12,830 bases of DNA from an uncultured Slackia sp. (GCA_934646845.1 CAKUEV010000036.1:1-12830); one strand, 5' to 3'. Counted from the stretch's first letter, positions 1 through 6,748 are shown. Notes: generated from the sequence alone by a model not told the origin. Translations and numbers: made by a program.

Positions 1-82
1 CCCGCCTTCGCCGAAAGTACTGCAGCGCCAGGCTGCGGGAGGACAGGGCGTCGCGCTCATGCAGGGCGCTTCCGCATTTCTT

Positions 83-107
83 GGGGCCATGGCCCCTTTT
101 CGTTTTT
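83..107 (+). terminator. Possible intrinsic terminator of an upstream gene
   Basis: Positions 83-96 are a perfect 14-base palindrome (GGGGCCATGGCCCC), giving a five-pair GC stem with a CATG loop. It is followed directly by TTTT, CG and a run of six T. The stem is short but GC-only and the T-rich tail is good. No plus frame stops just before it, so the gene it would serve must end left of the window. Confidence 0.4.
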
Positions 108-258
108 TATGGTGCTGGTTTGAGACGAAATTTCTTCGGGCAATCTCGTCGGTTGCTGGCTCGTCTTCTTTCTGCTTGGCTTCTGCAATAAGCCTCTGTG
201 CTTTCCCTCACTATGCCCTTTTGCCGCATAATGCGCCCTTTTCTCGTGCGACGGGCTG

Positions 259-264
259 TATAAT
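259..264 (+). promoter_or_regulatory. Possible -10 box for the moaE-mobBA unit
   Basis: A perfect TATAAT lies about 120 bases upstream of the moaE-like start. I do not see a good -35 hexamer at the right distance (CCCTTT is at the expected place), so this is a weak call. Confidence 0.28.
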
Positions 265-325
265 TTCGAGATCAGCTTCCCTTTTGGGCTTTGCGCCTTC
301 TTTTTAGTCCGTGCGGAGTGCCGTT

Positions 326-342
326 TAGGTATTATTGACCTA
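326..342. promoter_or_regulatory. Small inverted repeat, operator-like
   Basis: TAGGT and ACCTA form inverted arms around ATTATTG, 43 bases before the start codon. The self-complementary CCTATAGG (339-346) overlaps the right side. It could be an operator for a molybdenum-responsive regulator or a chance palindrome. Nothing else in the sequence decides this. Confidence 0.22.
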
Positions 343-384
343 TAGGCGTTATGGAGCCTCAATGAGGGGCGGAAAGGGGAAATC

Positions 385-885
385 ATGACGATGAACGACA
401 TCTCTGATATCGCTTGCAATGACCAGGGTTTTGATGTTGCGGTAGATTTGGGGCCTGGCTGGCGTATCGATGCTGGCGCCGAGCCCTCGATGGATGCGTG
501 GCTCAATAAGGCGAAGCAGGATCCGAATGCCTCCATGGTGGGTATGTACCTCACTCACAACGGCGTCGTTCGTGAAACGCCTCGTGCGCAAGTGCGTGCT
601 GAAAATGCCGACGCAGCTGCCGAGGGCGCTTCCCTTGGCAAGGTTTCTTCGATCGACTTCTCGTACAACACCGATGGGCTTATTGAGGCCGTGAAGGCAG
701 CTCGTGAGCTTCCGGGCGTATTCTATATCCGCGTTTGGCTGAACGAGGGAACGCTCAAGGTTGGCGATTCCATCATGTATGTCCTCATTGGCGCCGATAT
801 TCGCCCGCATGCCGTCGATGCGTTGCAGCAGCTCGTCGGCACTATTAAGAGCGATCTTGTCGTTGAGCACGAGAACTATGAATAA
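385..885 (+). CDS. moaE: MoaE-like protein, divergent molybdopterin synthase large subunit
   Basis: The protein has 166 residues. MoaE is the catalytic subunit of molybdopterin synthase, which with thiocarboxylated MoaD adds the two dithiolene sulfurs to cyclic pyranopterin monophosphate in the cytoplasm. The match is to the MoaE fold: VGMYLTHNGVVR (52-63) aligns with the conserved GxVR segment, and VWLNEGTLKVGDSIMYVLI (117-135) with the strand containing HRIGxLxxGD. DIRPHAV (138-144) aligns with AHRxxAF and IKSDLVVEHE (154-163) with the C-terminal LKxxxPxWKxE. Arg63, Arg140 and Lys155 are retained, but the HR pair is Leu-Asn and the second lysine, in WKxE, is missing. It may be a specialised subfamily or a protein with changed activity. 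The start has a good ribosome site, and the stop overlaps the mobBA start by 8 bases, so the two are probably translationally coupled. No moaD is visible nearby. Confidence 0.72.
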   Translation: MTMNDISDIACNDQGFDVAVDLGPGWRIDAGAEPSMDAWLNKAKQDPNASMVGMYLTHNGVVRETPRAQVRAENADAAAEGASLGKVSSIDFSYNTDGLIEAVKAARELPGVFYIRVWLNEGTLKVGDSIMYVLIGADIRPHAVDALQQLVGTIKSDLVVEHENYE

Positions 886-2119
886 GGTGCCTTTGGGCGT
901 GCCTCTAAACGAGTGTTTGGAATGCAACGCCAATCGCGACGGACGCATTCATCGCCCTAGCCCGGCAGTAGCTTTTGTTGGCCGCCATAATTCGGGCAAG
1001 ACGACGCTGCTCGTTCGCGTTATTGCCGAATTGGTCTCTCGTGGCTTCGACATTGGCTCTATTAAGCATCACGGTCATTGTGGTTTCGATATCGATGTGC
1101 CTGGAAAAGATTCGTACCGCCATCGTGAGGCGGGGTCGCGAGACGTGGTTGTTGTTTCGCCTACGCGTATGGCTCGAATCACCGAGCTCGATCATGAGAT
1201 TGAATGTGACGACATCGTCTCGAAGATGCCTGACCACGATTTGGTGATTGTTGAAGGTTTCCGGCAAAGCGGCCTCGATGTAATTGAGGTGCTGCGCTCG
1301 GGGAACGATCGCGATGTGCCTGCGGCTGAGGAATATTGCCAAATGGGCACAGTGCGCGGCGTTGCTCCTGTTGCCGTGGTAAGCAATATGGAAAACGTTC
1401 ACGCCGCCGCAAAGGGCAGGGGCGTTCCTTCGTTTTCGCTGGAAGACATTGAAAGTATAGCCGATTTTCTGCAGGCTGTGTATGTGCGGCCAAAGCTCAC
1501 TGTTGCAATTCAGGCGGGCGGGGAATCGCGCCGTATGGGGCAAAGCAAAGCGACGGTTCCGTTTTTGGGCGAGCCTCTGCTTACGCGCATAGTTGAGCGA
1601 GTGGCGTGTGCGGCGGACGAATTGGTTATTACCACGAACGAAGCGTCTCGCCTCGGGTTTTTGGGCGAACTTGATATTCCATGTGACGTGAAGCTTGTGC
1701 CCGATTCCTTTGAAGAACGTGGTTCGCTTCGAGGTTTGTGTACGGCATTCAAGGCGGCCTCGAATCCTCTTGTCGCCGTTATCGCATGCGACATGGTATT
1801 TGCTTCGCCCCAGCTTGTGATAGCGGAAGCGGCTGTTGCCCATGCTGAGCGCGTTGATGCGGTGGTTCCGTGCAATAAATTCGGATTCGAGCCGTTCCAT
1901 GCCGTGTATCGCACGAAGCCGTGTTTGGAAGCGGCGCTTGAGGCTCTTGGCCGCGGCTGCGTTCGCGCTAAAGATTTCTACGATTTGGTGAACTTACGCC
2001 CGTTTATGTCGGCCGAGGTTACCGAGGCGGTTCCTGAGCGTGGATGCTTCATTAATGTGAACACGCCTGAGGAGCTTGCGCATATCGAAGCGACCATTAT
2101 GGCCGAAGGCGATAAATAG
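878..2119 (+). CDS. mobBA: MobB-MobA fusion: Moco guanylyltransferase with MobB GTPase domain
   Basis: The product is 413 residues from the ATG that overlaps the moaE-like stop. An in-frame upstream ATG at 761 lies deep inside that gene and is not credible. Residues about 29-200 are a MobB-type P-loop domain, with Walker A GRHNSGKTT (35-43), the KHHGH segment (63-67) and VEGF (125-128). Residues about 206-413 are MobA, with the GTP-binding AGGESRRMGQSK (213-224), the metal-binding CDMVF (304-308, usually CDMPF) and the late NVNTPEEL (393-400). MobA joins GMP from GTP to Mo-molybdopterin, making the guanine dinucleotide forms used by DMSO-reductase-family enzymes. MobB assists and is not essential in Escherichia coli. 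The first 28 residues carry a CLEC pair (Cys13, Cys16), outside the usual MobB domain. Function is secure; the role of the N-terminal tail is unknown. Confidence 0.93.
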   Translation: MNKVPLGVPLNECLECNANRDGRIHRPSPAVAFVGRHNSGKTTLLVRVIAELVSRGFDIGSIKHHGHCGFDIDVPGKDSYRHREAGSRDVVVVSPTRMARITELDHEIECDDIVSKMPDHDLVIVEGFRQSGLDVIEVLRSGNDRDVPAAEEYCQMGTVRGVAPVAVVSNMENVHAAAKGRGVPSFSLEDIESIADFLQAVYVRPKLTVAIQAGGESRRMGQSKATVPFLGEPLLTRIVERVACAADELVITTNEASRLGFLGELDIPCDVKLVPDSFEERGSLRGLCTAFKAASNPLVAVIACDMVFASPQLVIAEAAVAHAERVDAVVPCNKFGFEPFHAVYRTKPCLEAALEALGRGCVRAKDFYDLVNLRPFMSAEVTEAVPERGCFINVNTPEELAHIEATIMAEGDK

Positions 2120-2335
2120 CTGCGCATTCGTTTGTGCGATTGGCGGAGGTTGCGATCGAATCGAAGCGCCGTATGCAATGGATGGCCGGCCCGCGGAAGA
2201 CAAAGTTGCGTTTCTGCTCGAAAGCGGGAGAGGACGCATCGTGGTTGCGCTCGCGCGTCTCTTTCGTGAGCCGCGAGTTGGCGGCGGTTCGCTGGATGCG
2301 ACGCTTGGCTTGAGCTGCATAGTGCCCAGAAAGAA

Positions 2336-2372
2336 ATGAGGGGGAAGGCGGTTGTTGTGCCTTCCCCCTCAT
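2336..2372. terminator. Strong bidirectional terminator between converging mobBA and modE
   Basis: A perfect 14-bp stem (2336-2349 with 2359-2372) encloses a 9-base GGTTGTTGT loop. On the minus strand it is followed by a T-rich tail (TTTCTTTCT), so it is best read as the modE terminator. On the plus strand the tail is poor, but the hairpin could still stop mobBA transcripts. The 216 bases between the mobBA stop and this hairpin hold no gene I can support. Confidence 0.8.
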
Positions 2373-2400
2373 GCGTTTGGGAGCGGATTCTTTCGAATTG

Positions 2401-2745
2401 CTAGAGCGAGTTGAAGATTTCAGGCAAATGGCGCTCTGCGTACGAATTGACGTCGCGTTCGAGTTGTTCAAACGCCGAAAGCAACAGCGCGCCTTCCTTG
2501 GTGAGCGTTGAGCCGTGCGCTCCATCTCGATTGATGAGGTTGAATCCGAAGGCTTCTTCGGTTTGTTTCATGATTCGCCAGGCTTTGCTGTAGGCCATGC
2601 CCATATTCTTTGCGGCTTTGTTGAGCGAGCCGTCATCGCGAACGCCGCGACAAAGCATCGCTACGCCGCGGCCAAATACGGCGTTGGCTTCATCGTTGCC
2701 AATACTGAGTTTGACATGCGGGGAGATATCGCTGAGCGAAACCAT
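2401..2745 (-). CDS. modE: ModE-type winged-helix regulator, DNA-binding domain only
   Basis: The protein has 114 residues and matches the N-terminal DNA-binding domain of ModE, a LysR-like winged helix. The helix-turn-helix lies at about 40-64 (SLNKAAKNMGMAYSKAWRIM), followed by the NLINR wing start (69-73) and LTKEG (81-85). ModE represses molybdate uptake genes and activates some Moco genes when molybdate is bound. The molybdate-binding TOBE/Mop domains of full-length ModE (about 260 residues in E. coli) are absent, and the last 25 residues are a helix that could dimerise. How it would sense molybdate is therefore open. AAAGG sits 6 bases before the ATG. It is divergent from modABC, which it most likely controls. 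A different regulator of the same fold cannot be excluded. Confidence 0.83.
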   Translation of the reverse strand: MVSLSDISPHVKLSIGNDEANAVFGRGVAMLCRGVRDDGSLNKAAKNMGMAYSKAWRIMKQTEEAFGFNLINRDGAHGSTLTKEGALLLSAFEQLERDVNSYAERHLPEIFNSL

Positions 2746-2827
2746 GGCGGGCCTTTCGACGGTGGTATTGCAGGCAGGGCGACTGGAGGCGTGAAACGCG
2801 CATTGTCACAAGTAAGTGCCTGCGCAT

Positions 2828-2857
2828 ATTGTACGCCTTCGCGTAGCGCGAAAAGAA
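2828..2857 (-). promoter_or_regulatory. Possible modE promoter with an internal palindrome
   Basis: Read on the minus strand, TACAAT (2833-2828) lies 18 bases downstream of TTCTTT (2857-2852). The palindrome TTCGCG-TAG-CGCGAA falls in the spacer, where a bound repressor would block polymerase. The -35 box is weak, so confidence is low. Confidence 0.3.
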
Positions 2858-2955
2858 GGAAACATTATCCTTCAGCTGAATAATCGCAGTGTAATGGCGG
2901 AGTCATGCAGGCGGAGGCGCGGGGAGCATGCATGGCGCGCATGCCAGGTAGGGAA

Positions 2956-2977
2956 ATTATTTCGGGGAGAAAATAAT
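2956..2977. promoter_or_regulatory. AT-rich inverted repeat, candidate ModE operator
   Basis: ATTATTT and AAATAAT are perfect 7-base arms around an 8-base CGGGGAGA spacer, ending 22 bases upstream of the modA -35 box. ModE sites in proteobacteria are also AT-rich inverted repeats with a short spacer, and a ModE-like gene is next door. Assigning it to that regulator is inference. Confidence 0.4.
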
Positions 2978-2999
2978 ATTGCAAACCGCGGATAATTTC

Positions 3000-3028
3000 T
3001 TGACATGAGAATATACACGGTAGAGAAT
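3000..3028 (+). promoter_or_regulatory. Candidate modABC promoter
   Basis: A perfect TTGACA (3000-3005) is followed after 17 bases by GAGAAT (3023-3028), four of six matches to TATAAT. Transcription would start near 3035, giving a leader of about 108 bases before the modA ATG. An imperfect inverted repeat covers the -35 box, as expected for a repressed promoter. Confidence 0.5.
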
Positions 3029-3142
3029 AAAGCGCATGAAATACGTCACGCTTTGTGCCAATTCGTACTTCGGGCGTTATTTCGGAAGGGGCTCGCTCAA
3101 GAGGATGGGTCGGGCTTGCGTATAACGAGAGAAGGGGATTTC

Positions 3143-4039
3143 ATGGCTAAGGCATGGAAGAAGCTTTCCATCCTCGCGCTTGCTGCCGCTCTTGCGGCCA
3201 TGGTTGCGATGGTGGGCTGCTCGTCTGAGCAGAAGGCCGAGGAAGTGACCGACGAGAAAGCGGCAACCGAACCCACGGCGGAGCCGGTGGAGTTGCAGGT
3301 TTTCGCGGCAAATTCGCTTTCCAAGGCGATGGAAGAGGTTCAGGCTGCATACATCGAAGACGGACACAGCAATGTTGCCTTTGCCGACACGCAGTACAAA
3401 TCTTCGGGCGAGTTGAACGAGATGCTCGGCGCGGGCTCTTACGCTGACCTGCTGATTTCCGCCTCGAAGGGTTCCATGGATACGGCGGTTAAAGAGGGCT
3501 ATGTCGACGAGGACACTCGCGTTGACATGTTCAAGAACGACCTTGTGATTGTTTCCAAGGAGGGCAGCGGTCTTAAGGACGTTACGCTGCAGGATATCGC
3601 CGACGGCAAGTACACCTTCTGCGTCGGTGACGAGTCTGTTCCTGCTGGCAACTATGCCGATCAGGCCCTTTCCACGGTTGGCGTGTATGTTCCTTCTGGC
3701 GATGATACGGGCAAGACCGGCAAAGACATTTCCGGCAAGAATGGCGCATTCGCCGATGGCTACAACCCCGTTCTTGATACTTCCGTAGGCAACGTGTGCA
3801 AGCACGCTCAGTCCGGTGACGTCGACGTGGCGTTTGTGTACACTTCCGACGTGTATCGCTTTGGTGGCGTTGAAATTGTGGGAACCGTTCCCGCTGACAC
3901 GCATAAGAACATTGTGTACCCCGGCGCCATTACTTCCCAGAGCAAGAACGTTGAAGCAACTCAGGAATTCCTGGATTGGTGCCAGAACAGCGAGAAGGCT
4001 CAGGAGATTTGGCAGAAGTGGGGCTTCGAGCTGGCCTAA
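3143..4039 (+). CDS. modA: ModA, molybdate-binding lipoprotein of the ABC importer
   Basis: The product is 298 residues. A lipoprotein signal (KAWKK, then a hydrophobic stretch) ends in MVGC with the lipidated Cys at 26, followed by an acidic, threonine-rich linker to about 48. ModA binds molybdate, often also tungstate, outside the membrane and delivers it to ModB. Family signatures are VFAANSLSKAM (53-63), TQYKSSGEL (83-91), YADLLISAS (100-108), NDLVIVS (132-138), VPAGNYA (166-172) and DVDVAFVYTSDV (226-237). The two Ser-containing loops match the oxyanion-binding loops. I chose the ATG at 3143, which has GAAGGGG 5 to 6 bases ahead and starts directly at the signal sequence. It is the first gene of modABC. 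A tungstate preference cannot be excluded. Confidence 0.94.
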   Translation: MAKAWKKLSILALAAALAAMVAMVGCSSEQKAEEVTDEKAATEPTAEPVELQVFAANSLSKAMEEVQAAYIEDGHSNVAFADTQYKSSGELNEMLGAGSYADLLISASKGSMDTAVKEGYVDEDTRVDMFKNDLVIVSKEGSGLKDVTLQDIADGKYTFCVGDESVPAGNYADQALSTVGVYVPSGDDTGKTGKDISGKNGAFADGYNPVLDTSVGNVCKHAQSGDVDVAFVYTSDVYRFGGVEIVGTVPADTHKNIVYPGAITSQSKNVEATQEFLDWCQNSEKAQEIWQKWGFELA

Positions 4040-4079
4040 ATGGCTACTTGGATGCTTGCGAGCCAAAGAGGCATGTAAC

Positions 4080-4108
4080 GAGGATGGGTGTGCAATGCGC
4101 CCATCCTC
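4080..4108 (+). terminator. Hairpin between modA and modB, attenuator-like
   Basis: GAGGATGGG (4080-4088) pairs perfectly with CCCATCCTC (4100-4108) around an 11-base loop. Only TTTCG follows, so termination would be partial. Such hairpins after the binding-protein gene of an ABC operon commonly stabilise its mRNA and make it more abundant than the permease part. An in-frame ATG at 4095 lies in the loop, so the hairpin could also affect modB translation if that start is used. Confidence 0.55.
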
Positions 4109-4127
4109 TTTCGTAGTGGGGATGATT

Positions 4128-5549
4128 ATGCACAAGGCAAAGACGCTTTTCGCAAGACTTGCTGCGGCAGCGCTCGCTCTTTCGGTGGCGGTTCCATTTG
4201 GAGTTGCGTTTGCGGATGATGCGCTTGGGGACGTGGATACGCCGAATGCGCCGAAAACGGCTTCGGGCGTCGCGGTCAATGCTTCGGTCGACACCTCGGG
4301 CGTGACCGTTTCGAAGAGCGGCGATGCGGCCGAACTTGAAAACAGCAGCTTTGCGATAGGCGATTTTTCCCGTGCGCAAAAAGGCACGAATCGCGAAATC
4401 GATGGCGAATACCATGGATACTCGTACTTGGTAGGGCGCGATGCGGGAACGTGCGTGCAACTCGTTGCGGGCGATGACTACGTGGTTGCCTATGTGCCCG
4501 AAAAAGTTGCGAGGGACCTCGATATCGATGTGGCCTCCGCCGCCGACCAAGCGTCGCTTAAAGCGATGCTCGTGGCTCTCGATGCGGGGCAAGCGGCAGG
4601 TTCGAAGGCTCTGTCGAGCTTCGATGCGTGGTATTTCACGAGCGAGACGGTATTTGAAGAAGGCGCCGTTCGCTTCGAGTTCGACCAGGAAGTATCGGGC
4701 AAAACATACGTATTCGTCATTGGGGTCGACGGAAGCGATTTGACCGATAGTGAAAACGAGCACTACTTCAAGCCTTCTTTCGCCGACTTTGGATGTCTCG
4801 CGCAGAAGGGCGACATCGCTATCGAGGAAGAGGCGACGGGCTTTGCCGCCATCGGGGAATTCTTGGCGAATTTGGACTGGAGCCCTTTGTGGGTGTCGCT
4901 TCGCACCACGGGTATCGCGATTGTGTTCATCTTCGTCTTGGGCCTTCTTGCGGCGTATTTCTGCCTCAATATTTCGCCGCGCGCAAAGAATATCTGCGAC
5001 GTGATTTTCACGATTCCCATGGTTTTGCCTCCGACGGTATGCGGCTTTTTGCTTTTGTATTTGTGCGGTCGCAATACGGCGTTTGGCCAGTTCTGGATCG
5101 ACATTGGCTTCCCGCTCATTTTTAGCCCGACGGCGTGCGTTATTGCAGCCGTGGTGGTGGCGTTTCCGCTCATGTATCGCAATGCCCTGGGTGCATTCGA
5201 GAGCCTTGACGCGAACATGCTCGATGCGGCGCGTACGTTGGGGTGGAGCAATGCGAAGATTTTCGTTCGCCTGATGCTGCCGCTTTCGTGGAGCAGCATT
5301 GCGGCGGGCGCGGTGCTCTCGTTCGCGCGCGCATTGGGCGAATTCGGCGCGACCCTATTTCTTGCCGGCAATTATCTGGGCGTTACGCGTACGATTCCCA
5401 TTGCGATTTATTTTGAATGGATGAACGGCAACGATTCGGTCGCATGGTTCTGGACGGCTGTCATTATCGCGTTCAGCTTCGTAGTGATCTTATTCATCAA
5501 CCTGTGGAGCAGTCGAACCACGAAATACCGTAAGCGCGAGGGAAATTAA
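4128..5549 (+). CDS. modB: ModB permease fused to an N-terminal extracytoplasmic domain
   Basis: The product is 473 residues, about twice the usual 225-230 of ModB. Residues 1-29 are a signal peptide or anchor (AFA then DD at 27-31). Residues about 30-243 form a soluble, acidic domain I do not recognise, with only two cysteines (109, 223). From about 245 on it is a complete ModB: membrane helices near 254-281, 289-313, 329-351, 388-412 and 440-460, the ABC-contacting EAA loop LDAARTLGWSNAKIF (365-379), and ARALGEFGATL (400-410). ModB forms the membrane channel for molybdate. E. coli ModB is annotated with five helices and an external N-terminus, so an outside domain before the first helix is topologically sensible. 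The ATG at 4128 has GGGG six bases ahead; 4095 and 4122 are alternatives. It lies between modA and modC. Confidence 0.88.
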   Translation: MHKAKTLFARLAAAALALSVAVPFGVAFADDALGDVDTPNAPKTASGVAVNASVDTSGVTVSKSGDAAELENSSFAIGDFSRAQKGTNREIDGEYHGYSYLVGRDAGTCVQLVAGDDYVVAYVPEKVARDLDIDVASAADQASLKAMLVALDAGQAAGSKALSSFDAWYFTSETVFEEGAVRFEFDQEVSGKTYVFVIGVDGSDLTDSENEHYFKPSFADFGCLAQKGDIAIEEEATGFAAIGEFLANLDWSPLWVSLRTTGIAIVFIFVLGLLAAYFCLNISPRAKNICDVIFTIPMVLPPTVCGFLLLYLCGRNTAFGQFWIDIGFPLIFSPTACVIAAVVVAFPLMYRNALGAFESLDANMLDAARTLGWSNAKIFVRLMLPLSWSSIAAGAVLSFARALGEFGATLFLAGNYLGVTRTIPIAIYFEWMNGNDSVAWFWTAVIIAFSFVVILFINLWSSRTTKYRKREGN

Positions 5550-5617
5550 CTGCGCGAATCTGGAGGCGCGCTGCTTGCAGGGCTGCGGCGCGTAATGGGT
5601 GTGAGAAAGGCTTGGCT

Positions 5618-6748
5618 TTGAGTCTTGAGGTAGATATCGAAAAGAAGCTCAGGGGGTTCCATCTGTGCCAGCAGTTTTCTGCGGGCGATGAAACGCTTGG
5701 CCTTTTGGGCGCGTCGGGGTGCGGCAAATCGCTCACGATGCGTTCGATTGCGGGGATCGAAAAGCCCGATGCGGGCAAAATCGTGGTCAATGGCACGGTG
5801 TTTTTCGATAAAGCCCCCGGGAAGAAAGCGAAAGTCGACCTTTCGCCTCAGCAGAGGAAAACGGCGCTGCTGTTCCAGAATTATATGCTGTTCCCGAATT
5901 TGACTATCGAGCAGAATGTGGCGGCTGGTTTGCCGAAGGGCGCTACGGTGGCCGAGCGCGCAGAAGCGGTTCATGAGCAGATGCAGCGCTTCGGCCTTTT
6001 AGGCATGGAGAAGCGCTACCCTGTGCAGCTTTCGGGTGGGCAGCAGCAGCGCGTGGCGCTTGCTCGCATGCTTGCGGCGCGCCCCGGCATTCTTATGCTC
6101 GATGAACCGTTTTCGGCGCTTGACTCGCACTTGAAAAGCTCGCTCGAACAGAATCTTCTTGGCTTGTTTGAGCAGTTCAAGGGGACGATTTTGTATGTGA
6201 GCCACGATATCGACGAGGCATTTCGCTTTTGCGATCGAATCGCCGTGGTTGAGGCGGGGCATATTATGGAGATTGGACCCAAGCAAAATGTCGTGAACGA
6301 CCCGCAGAGCTTGGCCGCGATTAAGTTGTCGGGCTGCAAGAACACGACGCCTGCCGAATACGTCGACGACGCGCATGTGCATCTGCCCGATTGGGGCATT
6401 ACGCTCGCGTCATCTAAGCCCGTTCCTCGCGATGTGAAATGGTTCGGCGTGCGCGCGTTCTTCTTGAAGCGCGCGAGCTCGTTGGGCGAAAACGTCTTTC
6501 GCATGCGCGCCGATCGCGTGAGCGACTCGCGCTTCGAGCGTTCGGTTATGCTGTCGTTTCTCGATCACGACCAAAGCGAACAGATTGAGCGCGATATCGC
6601 CGAAGAAGACGAGTCGATGAAATTCCTGAAGCTGCATTTGCAATGGAAGGTTGATAAGCTGGCCGTTGACGCAAGCGAGCTTCCCGAAGAAGGCGATGAG
6701 TTGCTTATCGAGATTCCTACGGAGAGCATGTATCTGGTTTCGCGGTAA
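5618..6748 (+). CDS. modC: ModC, molybdate ABC transporter ATPase
   Basis: The product is 376 residues. It powers molybdate import through ModB. Visible motifs are Walker A GASGCGKS (31-38), Q-loop Gln87 (FQNYMLFPN), signature LSGGQQQR (138-145), Walker B ILMLDEP (158-164), the D-loop SALD and H-loop His196. After about 250 comes a C-terminal extension with a WFGVRAFFLK segment (275-284), in the place of the TOBE/Mop regulatory domain of ModC. It is too diverged for me to name, so molybdate feedback through it is uncertain. No ATG or GTG is available in frame. TTG at 5618 has GAGAAAGG seven bases ahead and is preferred over TTG at 5612. The 68-base gap after modB has no terminator, so it is in the same operon. 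Confidence 0.92.
   Translation: MSLEVDIEKKLRGFHLCQQFSAGDETLGLLGASGCGKSLTMRSIAGIEKPDAGKIVVNGTVFFDKAPGKKAKVDLSPQQRKTALLFQNYMLFPNLTIEQNVAAGLPKGATVAERAEAVHEQMQRFGLLGMEKRYPVQLSGGQQQRVALARMLAARPGILMLDEPFSALDSHLKSSLEQNLLGLFEQFKGTILYVSHDIDEAFRFCDRIAVVEAGHIMEIGPKQNVVNDPQSLAAIKLSGCKNTTPAEYVDDAHVHLPDWGITLASSKPVPRDVKWFGVRAFFLKRASSLGENVFRMRADRVSDSRFERSVMLSFLDHDQSEQIERDIAEEDESMKFLKLHLQWKVDKLAVDASELPEEGDELLIEIPTESMYLVSR

Larger units (their letters stand above)
1..384. other. Intergenic/leader region upstream of the moaE-like gene
   Basis: I see no gene I can support here. All three plus frames are open for a stretch, but none of the translations is recognisable and none has a ribosome site. The Lys/Ser-rich minus-strand reading frame across 57-554 overlaps the moaE-like gene and looks like a shadow. 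The region holds a terminator-like hairpin near its left end (83-107), a TATAAT box (259-264), a short inverted repeat (326-342), and the ribosome site AAAGGGGA at 373-380 that serves the ATG at 385. A gene ending left of the window could use the hairpin. I see no clear molybdenum-cofactor riboswitch fold. Confidence 0.5.
2746..3142. other. Divergent modE/modA regulatory region
   Basis: These 397 bases contain no gene. An in-frame ATG at 3005 could extend the modA frame upstream, but the added residues are not signal-like and the ATG falls within the promoter. Notable elements from left to right are TTCGCG-TAG-CGCGAA (2838-2852), the 10-base palindrome TTCAGCTGAA (2871-2880) flanked by ATTAT and TAAT, the AT-rich inverted repeat at 2956-2977, and the modA promoter (3000-3028). 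An imperfect repeat ATAATTTCT/AGAATATAC also spans the -35 box (2992-3017). The number of palindromes suggests more than one regulator-binding site. Confidence 0.6.

Noticed and set aside
271..384. Molybdenum-cofactor riboswitch upstream of the moaE-like gene
   Set aside because: The leader has the right sort of length, but I could not find the paired helices or conserved purine-rich segments of that RNA. Only short local hairpins are visible.
905..1900. 331-codon minus-strand frame opposite mobBA
   Set aside because: The plus strand carries clear MobB and MobA motifs. The antisense product is Arg/His/Asn-rich and unlike a real protein.
2120..2335. Possible small gene after mobBA (frame ending at 2339, candidate ATG at 2178)
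   Set aside because: The frame's end looks moderately protein-like, but there is no ribosome site before any start. It runs into the base of the modE terminator and I recognise no family.
3077..4387. 436-codon minus-strand frame opposite modA and early modB
   Set aside because: It overlaps two well-supported genes and crosses the modA-modB hairpin. It has no ribosome site or family resemblance.
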